A DNA stretch of 64,000 nt from OMIW01 sp044235645 (GTDB lineage: Bacteria; Bdellovibrionota_C; UBA2361; OMIW01): NCBI GenBank assembly GCA_044235645.1, contig JBIIHQ010000003.1:248001-312000 (forward strand). The letters are read 5' to 3'. The notes under the pieces were generated by a model that saw only the letters and a list, made by a program, of their open reading frames with translations, made no database searches and had not been told where the DNA came from. Numbering within the stretch: position 1 is the stretch's first letter; the number at the start of each line of letters is the position of its first letter. Below, in pieces: positions 17,897 through 26,741 of the stretch. The translations under genes were made by a program, and so were the position numbers.

Positions 17897-18241
17897 CTAA
17901 CCCGGAGGCCATAAAAATTGCCGCCCACCAAGCACATGCGCATGAACATGCAGGACCGTCTGCCCCGCCTGAACACCTGTGTTAATAACTATTCGATACC
18001 CCGATTCAACAAGTCCAAGCGATTGGGCAACTGCCACACATCCCTGCATCAGCTTGCCCATCAAAAGAGGGTCATCCATTCTGCCGATGTTGGCGAACTG
18101 CTCTTTCGGGACCACCAGAACGTGCACCGGAGCTTGTGGCTGAGTGTCTTTAAAAGCGAGGATCTCTTCAGTCTCGTAAACGATATCTGCTGGAATCTCC
18201 CGACGAATAATCTTGCCAAAAATCGTGTCCCTGACCGCCAT
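17897..18241 (-). CDS. HIT-family nucleotide-binding hydrolase
   Basis: This 114-residue histidine-triad protein ends with HVHAHVLGG, the active-site triad. FGKIIRREIPADIVYE and the PVHVLVVPK segment are typical of the HinT branch, which hydrolyses nucleoside phosphoramidates. The ATG at 18241 has AGGGAGG three bases upstream; an upstream in-frame start would add nine residues without a ribosome site. It leads the acyl-CoA operon; a functional link to it is not obvious. Confidence 0.9.
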   Translation of the reverse strand: MAVRDTIFGKIIRREIPADIVYETEEILAFKDTQPQAPVHVLVVPKEQFANIGRMDDPLLMGKLMQGCVAVAQSLGLVESGYRIVINTGVQAGQTVLHVHAHVLGGRQFLWPPG

Positions 18242-18380
18242 AGACCTCCCTGAAAACAACGAGCACACGTTGGCGCGGCATTGTGGAGGAACTCCTCAAC
18301 GCACCTCGCCTCACGCCTTCGAACGAGGAGATCGTACCACCGGATCAGCGGAGCTACTAGACAATAATTAAGTTTGATAC

Positions 18381-19658
18381 CTAAGCGGCCTTCACAAGGA
18401 CTTTGTCGATCCGATATCCATCCATATCGAGAACCTCAAAATAAACGCCACCAAAACGGAACTGTTCTCCTGTTCTCGGAACGTGTCCCAGTCGCTCCAT
18501 CACGAGCCCCCCGAGCGAATAAAACCCTTTGCGCTCACGCTCAACGGGAAGACGAACACCGATCCGGTCCATCATGTCCTCGAGATCAACCGATGCATCA
18601 ACTAAAAATGAGCCGTCATCTCGCCGGACAATTGCTGACTCCGACGCGAACTCACTATCACCTATCTCACCCACCATTGCCTCCATCAGATCGTGAGTGG
18701 TGATCAGTCCGTCGATCCCCCCGTATTCATCGATGACGAGCGCAAACCGGTGCTTGTCCTCCTGGAATCGTTGTAAAACCGACAACGCCTGCGTCGTTGC
18801 TGGCACCTGATATACGGCTCGACATCGGCTCAGGTCGAGCCGCTCAACCCCTGCGATGTACTGCTCGGCGATATCCCGAATTGACACGATCCCCACGATA
18901 TCGTCGATCGAACTTCTCATCACGGGGAAATGAGAAAATCCGCTCCTTCGAGCGACCTCCCAGAGCGCAGCGATCGGCTCCTCGCAATCAAGAAAAACGA
19001 TATCCTTCCGAGGAGTCATCAAAGAGCTCACATAGCGCGAGCCAAACCGGAATACCTTCGTGAGAATCCGCTGCTCAGCTGGATGGATTACCCCTGCCTC
19101 CTTAGCTCGCTCAAGAAGCAATCGGACCTCTTCCTCTGTGACAACGGGAAGACCTCGCTCCTCCCGCGACGATAAACCCCGAAGAATGAGGGTCGCGAGC
19201 CTGTCGGCGAATCTGACCAGAGGCAGAAGAAACGTCGTGACCACCTTCGCTACTGGTATCGTACAACGATATACCTGGAGGGGATATCGAACCGCTACTT
19301 TTCGAGGGACAAACTCACCAAAAACAACAATGATTGCTGAGAGGATAAGCACCATGAGCCAGAATATCGACTGCTCTCCGAACGGGCGACCGTAGAATAT
19401 TCTGGCGATCCCCTCAATGAAGGGAACCCTCAAATAAAAACCGCTGTAAATTCCTGCCATCACCAGGATGAGGGTAAGTCCGGAGCGCACTCCAGCCAAA
19501 AGGTCTGTAAAGTTCGATGGATCTCCCGACATTGCCTCAGGAATCACCTCCTCACTGCGCCGAACTAATACCAGCGCGACCTTGGTCATCGTCAAAATAA
19601 ATGAGGAGAGAACCAGAAAGAGGACTATTGAGGCATGCAGCCAAAATTGTGTAACCAT
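18381..19658 (-). CDS. CNNM/CorC-family membrane protein with CBS domains
   Basis: Three to four membrane segments (near residues 5-25, 50-70, 90-110 and 120-140) form the DUF21 domain. Two CBS motifs follow (MTPRKDIVFLD and YQVPATTQALSVLQRF, with RFALVIDEYGGIDGLIT), and the C-terminus is the CorC_HlyC domain (DGSFLVDASVDLEDM). Family members are linked to magnesium/cobalt efflux and homeostasis. The ATG at 19658 is used; TTG codons 18-24 nt upstream are in frame. It is divergent from the large ankyrin-like gene. Confidence 0.9.
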   Translation of the reverse strand: MVTQFWLHASIVLFLVLSSFILTMTKVALVLVRRSEEVIPEAMSGDPSNFTDLLAGVRSGLTLILVMAGIYSGFYLRVPFIEGIARIFYGRPFGEQSIFWLMVLILSAIIVVFGEFVPRKVAVRYPLQVYRCTIPVAKVVTTFLLPLVRFADRLATLILRGLSSREERGLPVVTEEEVRLLLERAKEAGVIHPAEQRILTKVFRFGSRYVSSLMTPRKDIVFLDCEEPIAALWEVARRSGFSHFPVMRSSIDDIVGIVSIRDIAEQYIAGVERLDLSRCRAVYQVPATTQALSVLQRFQEDKHRFALVIDEYGGIDGLITTHDLMEAMVGEIGDSEFASESAIVRRDDGSFLVDASVDLEDMMDRIGVRLPVERERKGFYSLGGLVMERLGHVPRTGEQFRFGGVYFEVLDMDGYRIDKVLVKAA

Positions 19659-20088
19659 ACAGGAACAGGACACGGTCAACAAAAACTGAGGAAGTCAGCT
19701 GAAAGGAGACAGGCGTAAACTCGGCACCATCGCTCCTATCCGACTGAGAGGAAGGAGTATACCACGTTTCAGGCCCCCTTTTTAAAAAAAGTACCCGTTC
19801 GACGATAAATCTTCCGCCGACCACCCATTCCAGCAACTTAGCTGAGTCTTGTCTTACCTCAGGCTGGAACTCTCTTTAGAGCCTCCGTCTTGTTCGCTTA
19901 AACCTCTTGATTTATTGGTATGAGGGGGCTAGATAACAAAGTTGTGATTCCCAGGCTCTGTGGTATCGGCTCGCTGTCGAGACTCACCTTGTTCGATACC
20001 AAGGCTCAGTGCTTTTTTGCGCGGCTCTCCGCCCTGATCCACCTTTTTTGGGGGTAATTAGCCCACATTTTTACTTCAAACCGTTCTT
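19659..20088. other. Divergent intergenic region with promoter and leader for the ankyrin-like gene
   Basis: 430 bp without a gene-like frame. A good sigma70-type promoter faces right (see 19907-19935). The leader that follows holds a 7 bp inverted repeat, GGTATCG (19962-19968) and CGATACC (19994-20000), with a nested CTCG/CGAG stem and six T at 20013-20018, so an attenuator-like structure is possible but unproven. Confidence 0.4.
19907..19935 (+). promoter_or_regulatory. Sigma70-like promoter upstream of the ankyrin-like gene
   Basis: TTGATT (19907-19912) and TAGATA (19930-19935) are separated by 17 nt. The predicted start near 19943 leaves a leader of about 145 nt before the ATG at 20089. 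Confidence 0.5.
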
Positions 20089-22449
20089 ATGGCTCCCGCA
20101 CCGATTCCCCCCTCAGACCACCAGCCCAACCACTCTCATTCCGATCCAATCGAATGTATCCGTCACCTCGCGGCAGTTGCCTCAGATCTCTCAAAACTCG
20201 CGCTACGCAAACGCCCTGAACAAACAGTTGATCAGTATGCACGTGCGATAAGCACCCAGAGATGGCATAAGTTAGCGAAGCTCATTGACCAATCCCTTCG
20301 TCGCGATCCCTCTGGATCCACGCTTCATGAAACGCTCGCTCAGCCACTCCCTGAGCGTTTGACGCCGTCATCAATTCGTGGCCTCCCTCCCGTATTAGCT
20401 CTGGTGGCTCAAGGGTGTTCCGAACGAGTCATCGGCGAGCTCAATGCACACGGAATCCCATTCGACCAACGAGCCCCAGAGTCATGGTCGATACCAGGAG
20501 CGACTGCGTTGCATATCGCCGTCAAGTGTAAGCAAACGCACCTCATCCCAATTTTGGCGAAATGCGGAGTGAATCCGAATCTTCCTGCAGGCGATGGTCG
20601 AACTTCCCCGATGATGGTTGCTATCGACAGCGGGAACTTAGCCGTAGGGGAGCCGATTCCCGGGGTCGCTGAGCTTCTCGAATGTGGCGCCTCCCTCCGG
20701 GCGCTGCCCGACGAGTATCTGTCCGGACTCAATCTTCGTGGTTGTAAAATTAAGGAGGACCTGAGGGCGTTTTCCCTTAGTTCAGTCAATCTTATTGGAG
20801 CTAACCTCTCCGAGGCGGTTGTAGATCATACGACAAATCTGAGAGGGAGCTGGTACAGCCCTCAGACCATTTTTGCCGTCGGTTTCGTCCCCCATGGTAC
20901 CGGCATGCGTCTCGCCTCCTCTATTCCTGAGGCGATCACGGGCAAGGCAGAGTTTTTCTCAGACCCTGAACTAGAATCTATTTTTGAGAGGGGTATCAAG
21001 GATATTGTCTCGCACCTACGAGATGAGGCTCTCAGCTTTTATGCTGGTAGCGAAGATACCCGTGGCAACCTTCGCGACGGATGTCTTTATCTGAGAGTTG
21101 CGGAGGAAAAAGCTCTTTCAGGCAGTGATGGTACAGGAGCTGCTCTGACCGAGCTTCTTCCTCGGCTTCTGTATGCCCATCCCCCCGGTAAGATAGTCAA
21201 GTTTCTCGGAGCAGTTGAGGCGATGATGGATGGGCTCAAACCAGCCGCTGATTATCATCCGAATGAGGCGGAGTTCATGGCTCTCCTCAGACACCCGGAA
21301 GACCGTAACATCGAGCGAACGTACCACGCAGGCCGCCTAACGTCAGCCCTCACCAGCATTCCTAACTGGATAGGCTCGGGCGAGTATTTCACGATGAATC
21401 GCGAAACAGCGGTCAATTGGGGAAGGATCGGCGCCCTCAATTTTGGCTTCGCCAGGTGGAAATTCGACGCTATGCGAGGATATCCCACCCTTCCAAACGG
21501 CTCCCGTCTGCCTATTGCAACGGAACCAAGTCTTCTGGAGAAATTTGGAGGGGTCATCGTCGAAAACCGGGAATCGGATTATCTTACTCTGTCGGATGGT
21601 TCTCAAAAACCGTGGCTTGGAAGAGGCTATGCATTTCCGCAAGGCTGGCGCCAATTCTATCGAATTCGACCTGGACGCCCCGGTGACCCCATGGAGCCGA
21701 TCGGGTTTCAAATGACCGAGGTCGACCAGCGATTCTCAATAGAGCTCCGACAAGCTGATATCAAGGTGAGCCACCCCGAGTACGGCACTCTCCTCATCGC
21801 GAACAAAAGCCCTCTCTTTGGGAGGGACAACTACGATCATCCGGCCTATTTCAGCGATCGCGCGATCGGAACTTCGCTGTCTCAGGAGGAACTGGAGGGT
21901 CTAACACCTGAAAATCTGGCCAAATTCGGCTTTAAACATATTCTCGACGCCTCACTCAATAAGTCGGCTCCGCATCTTCAGAAAAAGATCGGAGCTCTCC
22001 TTGATGGCTTTGATGCCTGGCGCGAAGAATACTGTCGCTGGAAATGCGACACCAATTACTACACGGCATTCGCCTCGATACCGGGGCTCGAGGATGATAG
22101 ATTGGTCGGTGCCTACAAATCCACCGGCTTCCCCGCGCTCGTGAGCCTTATTGAAAGGCTTGAAGCGCAAAATAATTCTCGTGGCAATCGAAGTGGAGGA
22201 CTCGCTCTGGCATTTGTCCCTCTCGATCTCCCCCCCTTCTCTCCCTCTCGCTTCGAGGACCAGCACGGGTTACAACGTAATCAGCTCGTGATAACCCCTG
22301 AGCGGCTTTCCGTGCTCAGGCACCTCGCCAGCGGCAACGTCCCGTTAGCTGAAATGACCAGAACAGGTATGACTACTTTTTTTCAGATGGGAATTGACCG
22401 AGGGGAGGAGCTTATCATCATAAACGGTCAGCACGAAGAAAGTAAGTGA
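20089..22449 (+). CDS. Large protein with ankyrin-like and pentapeptide-like repeats, unknown function
   Basis: A 786-residue protein without a signal peptide or membrane segment. Around residues 138-200 there are two ankyrin-like units (GATALHIAVKCKQTHLIPIL, then a unit with TSPMMVAIDSGN and VAELLECGASL). A short stretch near 225-255 resembles pentapeptide-type repeats (LNLRG, VNLIGANLSEA). The remaining 530 residues match nothing I recognise and show no evident catalytic motif. Ankyrin repeats in bacteria mediate protein binding and are common in secreted effectors, but no secretion signal is visible. The ATG at 20089 follows TTCTT with no clear ribosome site. It has its own promoter and is convergent with a Nudix gene 23 bp away. 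Confidence 0.75.
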   Translation: MAPAPIPPSDHQPNHSHSDPIECIRHLAAVASDLSKLALRKRPEQTVDQYARAISTQRWHKLAKLIDQSLRRDPSGSTLHETLAQPLPERLTPSSIRGLPPVLALVAQGCSERVIGELNAHGIPFDQRAPESWSIPGATALHIAVKCKQTHLIPILAKCGVNPNLPAGDGRTSPMMVAIDSGNLAVGEPIPGVAELLECGASLRALPDEYLSGLNLRGCKIKEDLRAFSLSSVNLIGANLSEAVVDHTTNLRGSWYSPQTIFAVGFVPHGTGMRLASSIPEAITGKAEFFSDPELESIFERGIKDIVSHLRDEALSFYAGSEDTRGNLRDGCLYLRVAEEKALSGSDGTGAALTELLPRLLYAHPPGKIVKFLGAVEAMMDGLKPAADYHPNEAEFMALLRHPEDRNIERTYHAGRLTSALTSIPNWIGSGEYFTMNRETAVNWGRIGALNFGFARWKFDAMRGYPTLPNGSRLPIATEPSLLEKFGGVIVENRESDYLTLSDGSQKPWLGRGYAFPQGWRQFYRIRPGRPGDPMEPIGFQMTEVDQRFSIELRQADIKVSHPEYGTLLIANKSPLFGRDNYDHPAYFSDRAIGTSLSQEELEGLTPENLAKFGFKHILDASLNKSAPHLQKKIGALLDGFDAWREEYCRWKCDTNYYTAFASIPGLEDDRLVGAYKSTGFPALVSLIERLEAQNNSRGNRSGGLALAFVPLDLPPFSPSRFEDQHGLQRNQLVITPERLSVLRHLASGNVPLAEMTRTGMTTFFQMGIDRGEELIIINGQHEESK

Positions 22450-22472
22450 GCGTGGCTCCCTTCACCACCCTT

Positions 22473-23054
22473 CTAGAATAATCGAGCTATCGCTTTCGCC
22501 TTTCGCGCCATCCTCGCAATGCTCTGCTCCGTCGTGAAAAGGCCCACCTCGTCGTAAGGTATCCACTTAACGTCGTGGGACTCGTCACTACAGCGAATTT
22601 CGGCAGTGCCAGCTCGCATGAGGAACCGAACATCAAAGTGGTGGTGCGCTGGCTCTGACTTTGTGGCAGGAATGGGGTGAATATCGAGGTCAAATACACC
22701 GGCCACGATAATCTCGCTATTGGCAATCCCGGATTCTTCAAACATCTCTCGGCGAGCAGCTCGTACAAGATCCTCATCGCCATCAACATGCCCCCCCAAC
22801 TGGAGCCAACGGTCCAATCTGCGATGGTGATGAAGGAGCACATACTCACCGCAGGGGCTTTCAAGCCACGAGGACACCGTGATATGCCCCGGTACAAAGT
22901 GCGAGCGTAAAAGGACCTGAGCCCCCTCAGTGACGAGGGTCAACATTACCGCACGGGCGGCCACCTGCTCACTGTCGCCCTTTGGGTCGTAGTTGTCGAG
23001 AAGAGCGTGGATAGAGGAGAGGGGTTCGGAGGGGGGTAGGTGAGGCTCGACCAT
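22473..23054 (-). CDS. Nudix hydrolase
   Basis: The 193-residue protein contains a full Nudix box at roughly 92-115: GGHVDGDEDLVRAARREMFE then ESGI, matching GX5EX7REUXEEXGU. These magnesium enzymes cleave nucleoside diphosphate derivatives. The downstream segment HPIPATKSEPAHHHFDVRFL is typical of the Nudix family, but its exact substrate is unknown. The ATG start lies 21 bp after the stop of the ferredoxin-like gene, suggesting a two-gene operon. Confidence 0.9.
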   Translation of the reverse strand: MVEPHLPPSEPLSSIHALLDNYDPKGDSEQVAARAVMLTLVTEGAQVLLRSHFVPGHITVSSWLESPCGEYVLLHHHRRLDRWLQLGGHVDGDEDLVRAARREMFEESGIANSEIIVAGVFDLDIHPIPATKSEPAHHHFDVRFLMRAGTAEIRCSDESHDVKWIPYDEVGLFTTEQSIARMARKAKAIARLF

Positions 23055-23075
23055 TAGATGGTTCTCCCGTTGTCA

Positions 23076-23462
23076 CTAAGGGGCAGATTCCGGACACAAA
23101 AGGGGGTTTATGGCAAGAATATACTCGGGCACAGGGGTGCCACCGATGAGGTGTTCCTGTATGACCCGTTCAAGGACCTCCTCACTGCATGAGTGGTACC
23201 ACACCCCCTCAGGATAAACGACCGCGATTGGACCGGAAGCACAAATACGGAGGCAGCGCGCCGCAGTCCGAAGGAGCACCGCCCCCCCCGCTCGCTCAAT
23301 TTCGGCTGTCCTCTGCTTGAGATAGCCCCAGACCCGCTCATTATCTGATTGGGGGCAACAGCTACCACCCACGCACAAGACGATGTGTCGCGACCCGTTT
23401 TTTATCTGATCTACTTTGGTGTGGGGAATGGCTGATGAGGACTGAATTCGGTCGGCAGCCAT
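23076..23462 (-). CDS. Thioredoxin-like [2Fe-2S] ferredoxin domain protein
   Basis: A 128-residue protein with four candidate cluster cysteines: CVGGSCC near 30-36, and CLRIC near 69-73 followed by GPIAVVYPEGVWYH. This layout is that of the thioredoxin-like ferredoxins (the NuoE C-terminal domain and shethna-type proteins), where the cluster uses CxnC and CxxxC pairs. It probably acts as a small cytoplasmic electron carrier. Last residues LLCPESAP are proline-rich. It is followed by the Nudix gene. Confidence 0.85.
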   Translation of the reverse strand: MAADRIQSSSAIPHTKVDQIKNGSRHIVLCVGGSCCPQSDNERVWGYLKQRTAEIERAGGAVLLRTAARCLRICASGPIAVVYPEGVWYHSCSEEVLERVIQEHLIGGTPVPEYILAINPLLCPESAP

Positions 23463-23501
23463 CGGAGGATCTTTACCAGATGAGGTTTTGGCAAAAGATA
23501 A

Positions 23502-23577
<76 letters not shown>

Positions 23578-23587
23578 AACGGAGCAA

Positions 23588-23617
23588 ATTTTTGGCTATT
23601 GTTGGGGCAAAAGTCAA
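23588..23617 (-). promoter_or_regulatory. Probable tRNA-Lys promoter
   Basis: On the minus strand TTGACT (23612-23617) is followed after 18 nt by AAAAAT (23588-23593), 10 nt from the tRNA 5-prime end (23577). The -35 is good and the -10 poor. Confidence 0.4.
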
Positions 23618-23746
23618 GTTGGTGGTACGAGTTTTTTCTCCCGTCGCCTCTCGGAATGCTCCCTCCCCTTGACCAGCAATCCCCGATAGTGAATCCTCTT
23701 CTTTCACCCTCACTGAGTTTTGCCTACCTTTCCTCCGCGGGCCCTT

Positions 23747-24421
23747 ATGGACTACCTCGCAACTATCTTTGATATGTTTCGTCACTTAGACACCCGTTTA
23801 GCAGTCATCTGCCAGTCATACGGAACGACGACGTATCTCATCCTCTTTGGCATCATCTTTCTCGAGACTGGTGTTGTTGTTACTCCGTTCCTGCCCGGGG
23901 ACTCGCTTCTATTCGCGGCGGGAGCTCTTTCGACGGTGGCTGGTGTCGATGGCGGCAGCGGGCTCTCGGTAGTAACCCTCCTCTGGAGCCTATTTCTCGC
24001 CGCATTTTTTGGGGACTCCGTGAACTACGCGATCGGTCACCGCGTCGGAGCTAAGGCGTTCGCAAACCCTCGGTCTCGCATTTTTCGCCAGGAGTATCTC
24101 AAAAAAACGGAACAATTTTATGAAAGATATGGAAACAAGACTATTGTCTTAGCCCGCTTCGTTCCGATCGTGCGAACCTTTGCGCCGTTTCTTGCGGGCG
24201 TCGGGCGAATGAACTACCGAACCTTCGGTCTCTACAACGCGTTCGGGGCTGCTCTTTGGGTCGTATCGCTCGTCGGGGCAGGCCATCTCTTCGGTGAAGT
24301 CCCATTCGTAAAGCAAAACTTTGAGTTCGTCATTCTCGCGATCATTATTATTTCTCTTCTCCCTCCGGTGATTGAGGTCCTCAGAGAACGGGGACGGATT
24401 GCAAGCACCGAAGCCAAATGA
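23747..24421 (+). CDS. DedA-family membrane protein
   Basis: This 224-residue inner-membrane protein carries the DedA/VTT signature: an early PFLPGDSLLFAAGAL, then FFGDSVNYAIGHRVG, and RFVPIVRTFAPFLAGVGRMNY. DedA proteins are polytopic and are linked to lipid flipping and membrane-potential homeostasis. The ATG at 23747 (MDYLATIF) is chosen over a TTG further upstream. It stands divergent from the tRNA-Lys gene. The exported unknown protein follows on the same strand after the degenerate fragment. Confidence 0.92.
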   Translation: MDYLATIFDMFRHLDTRLAVICQSYGTTTYLILFGIIFLETGVVVTPFLPGDSLLFAAGALSTVAGVDGGSGLSVVTLLWSLFLAAFFGDSVNYAIGHRVGAKAFANPRSRIFRQEYLKKTEQFYERYGNKTIVLARFVPIVRTFAPFLAGVGRMNYRTFGLYNAFGAALWVVSLVGAGHLFGEVPFVKQNFEFVILAIIIISLLPPVIEVLRERGRIASTEAK

Positions 24422-24433
24422 GAACTAAAGTTT

Positions 24434-24637
24434 ATGGCGCCGCCCTCGGAAGCCGAGCCAAGACCAAAATCCCAGAGGTTTGATGTCACCGCTGTTAGTT
24501 TCAAACAATACCCCCTCCCCTCCTCGTTTCAAATCGTCATATTTTTGAGGGAAAGCAGGGCACACTTCGACCAACCTGTGTCTATCAAGGTGGTGGCTCC
24601 TGATGGAACCGTGGTCAGTATTCGTGGGGTCCGTTAG
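24434..24637 (+). pseudogene. Degenerate partial copy of the N-terminal segment of the next gene
   Basis: The frame encodes residues closely like residues 42-90 of the exported protein at 24720: AVSFKQYPLPSSFQ and HFDQPVSIKVVAPDGTVVS here, against VVEFKQSTFPSSLQ and NFTQPVSISVRAPIGAVVS there. It ends at a stop after about 50 matching residues and lacks the signal peptide and the whole C-terminal two-thirds. The nucleotide match is also visible but diverged. It is either a decayed partial tandem duplicate or a short stand-alone relative. No convincing ribosome site was found. Confidence 0.6.
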
Positions 24638-24719
24638 AGACCGAAGGCTATTACCACACAGCGAAGAGAGCAGTATCCATATCCTATTTACATGGGAGGA
24701 GGAAAGGTCAGGAGGCATG

Positions 24720-25856
24720 ATGAGGAGAGACTTTACCGATCGAGTTGGCTTTTATCTTTCATTCGGTTCACTTACCGCATCTTTTCTGATCGCCCTTGGG
24801 GTGATGGCTCACCCGTGCATGGCGTCCCCAAAAACCAAACCGATGCCTCTCGATGGCTCCGTGGTCGAATTCAAACAATCCACCTTTCCCTCATCCTTAC
24901 AGAGCCTTACCTTCTTCGGCAGGAGCAAGGCGAACTTCACTCAACCCGTTTCAATATCCGTCCGGGCTCCCATCGGGGCTGTGGTAAGTGTTTTTGGAGT
25001 GCAATCAAAGACAAAAAACCCACGACTTCGGAGTCTCTTCCCGATAGCGGTGAAGCAACGGGGAGCCAATAAACTATTGGAAAAGACAATTATAAGCGAA
25101 GCCACGTCGATGAAGGCAGCCACAGCAGTCTCTGAGTCCGAGGTGATCTGTTGTGGGAGGACCAAGCAGATGCTTGATAGCCTCCTACCGATCTACTCTC
25201 TGATCTCTCCGGGGTGCGATTACCAGTGTATCTGCGACATCATATCGAAGGGCCCGGCATGCCTCGGCGGAGCCGGAGACGGTGGAAGCGGGGGGGATGG
25301 AACGAATCCGATTTCCGGTGGTGACGAAGGAGTGGATGCCGACAAGTACGCAACCGTCACCCTCGATGGGGCCTTTCAGAAGGACTCGTGCAGGACCGGG
25401 GGCACTCCGTGGAGACTTGTCGTGTCCTTTGACTTCCGAAAGGTCAACAGGTCTGTGCTCAAGAATGGCATCGCGGTGAAGGTGGCGGCTCGGGAGATAG
25501 CGTTCGGTGGAAGCAGAGCCGCGAGCATAAAGCCGGTCTCTGATGGAAAATACGCGCCTCGGCCGCTACTGCTGATGGCGCGAACCGGTTCATTCAACGA
25601 AGTCGCTCGTGTGGTTCGATGGAGGAATGGAAAACCGAGGGTAGAAAAAGTTTACGAAAAACTCGACTCCGCCTTCTATCAAGGGTTGAGTCTGATTCGG
25701 GTCCCCGTTGAGTTACCTGGCGGTTTCGCCAGCGTCGAGCTTCTCGACATGAAAGGATTCAGTCGAGGATACGGCGTTTGCCTAGAGATGACCCGCAGAC
25801 GACAGTACGTGAACGGATATCCGATATCTCCTCGAGAGGGGCGCGGAGATGAGTGA
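24720..25856 (+). CDS. Exported protein of unknown function, Gly-rich linker
   Basis: About 378 residues. Residues 8-32 form a signal peptide (FYLSFGSLTASFLIALGVMA, cut near CMASP). The following 50 residues (VVEFKQSTFPSS...PVSISVRAPIGAVVSVFG) resemble the fragment at 24434. A cysteine-rich stretch (VICCGR, GCDYQCICDI) leads to a glycine-rich linker (GGAGDGGSGGDG) and a beta-rich C-terminal domain (ATVTLDGAFQKDS onward) that matches no family I know. The starts at 24717 and 24720 (two ATG) lie behind AGGAGG; 24720 gives better spacing. Probably periplasmic or surface-exposed. Confidence 0.65.
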   Translation: MRRDFTDRVGFYLSFGSLTASFLIALGVMAHPCMASPKTKPMPLDGSVVEFKQSTFPSSLQSLTFFGRSKANFTQPVSISVRAPIGAVVSVFGVQSKTKNPRLRSLFPIAVKQRGANKLLEKTIISEATSMKAATAVSESEVICCGRTKQMLDSLLPIYSLISPGCDYQCICDIISKGPACLGGAGDGGSGGDGTNPISGGDEGVDADKYATVTLDGAFQKDSCRTGGTPWRLVVSFDFRKVNRSVLKNGIAVKVAAREIAFGGSRAASIKPVSDGKYAPRPLLLMARTGSFNEVARVVRWRNGKPRVEKVYEKLDSAFYQGLSLIRVPVELPGGFASVELLDMKGFSRGYGVCLEMTRRRQYVNGYPISPREGRGDE

Positions 25857-26201
25857 GACTTTGCTAACCGCTGTTTCATGGCGTTCTATCACGCACGGGC
25901 CCAAGCGGATGAACGAGGAGGTTTTTGTCAGGGGTCGCCGGTAGAGGAGCTACTTGAGGCGATTTTATTAATCGTCCCCGGGGGAGTTAGCATCAAAGTG
26001 AGAGAGTAAAAAAGGTGGTATGGGCCGTGTCGACATCCGCGGGGCCTTAGTGTGGTGGTTAAGTTTTGGGATGACGGTTCGTGCGCTGCAGTATCGCACC
26101 ATGAAAACCAAATGGCCGAGGGACCGCACTTTTTACTCTAGCGCGCCTGAGGTGCCATGGTAGATTGAAGGAGGAAATTACCCCTACTGGAGGCTTGGCC
26201 T
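25857..26201. other. Non-coding stretch with a long-range inverted repeat
   Basis: 345 bp without a gene-like frame before the receiver protein. A 10 bp perfect inverted repeat, AGAGTAAAAA (26003-26012) and TTTTTACTCT (26130-26139), could close a structured segment of about 137 nt. Two ribosome-site-like runs (GGAGG near 26170 and 26190) precede the ATG at 26202. Confidence 0.35.
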
Positions 26202-26636
26202 ATGATAGACATTTCAAACTATCAATCAACCCCGAACCTGAGCACGTCCCAGCGGGTACTTCTGGCCGAAGATTCTCAAGAAGCATCAGAGGTCATAAGC
26301 ATCCTTCTTGAAGGGCTCGGTTTTGATGTTACCACCGTCAGCAATGGGCGGGAGTGCATGGATGCCGTGAAACGTGCCGAACAGGATGGTGCGCCGTTTG
26401 ACTTCGTCTTCATCGACATAAGGATGCCCCTTGTTGATGGTAATGAAGCCGCTGTGGCATTGCGGACCACGGGATATCAAAATCCATTGATTGCAGTGAC
26501 GGCCGATGCATCTCTGGCGGGGAAACTGGAATCCACCTTTTCCGGTTTCGATGCCTATCTCAGCAAGCGGGGACTTGATCAAGGGCTTATTGCTCAGGTT
26601 GTGAGAGAGGTCTCTAATCGAGGAGGAGTCCGTTAA
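26202..26636 (+). CDS. Single-domain response regulator (receiver)
   Basis: This 144-residue protein is a CheY-like receiver with nothing attached. The acidic pocket (AEDSQ), phosphorylated aspartate in FIDIRMP, the threonine in AVTAD and the lysine in LSKRG are all present, so it should accept a phosphate. Its transmitter is unknown. The hybrid histidine kinase on the opposite strand, convergent and ending 236 bp away, carries its own receiver and Hpt domain and could be the donor. The ATG has GGAGG about 13 nt upstream. Confidence 0.9.
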   Translation: MIDISNYQSTPNLSTSQRVLLAEDSQEASEVISILLEGLGFDVTTVSNGRECMDAVKRAEQDGAPFDFVFIDIRMPLVDGNEAAVALRTTGYQNPLIAVTADASLAGKLESTFSGFDAYLSKRGLDQGLIAQVVREVSNRGGVR

Positions 26637-26741
26637 GGTACCGCCCATGGGGAGTGATACTGAAGAGACTCCGGAAATCCCAAAGAAAAAGGAGGCCTCG
26701 TAACAAATGTATCCGGCAGGGCGGTGAGAAAGGGGTCCGCC

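Noticed and set aside
25857..26201. A c-di-GMP or other known riboswitch upstream of the receiver gene
   Set aside because: The conserved core sequences of known classes were not found.
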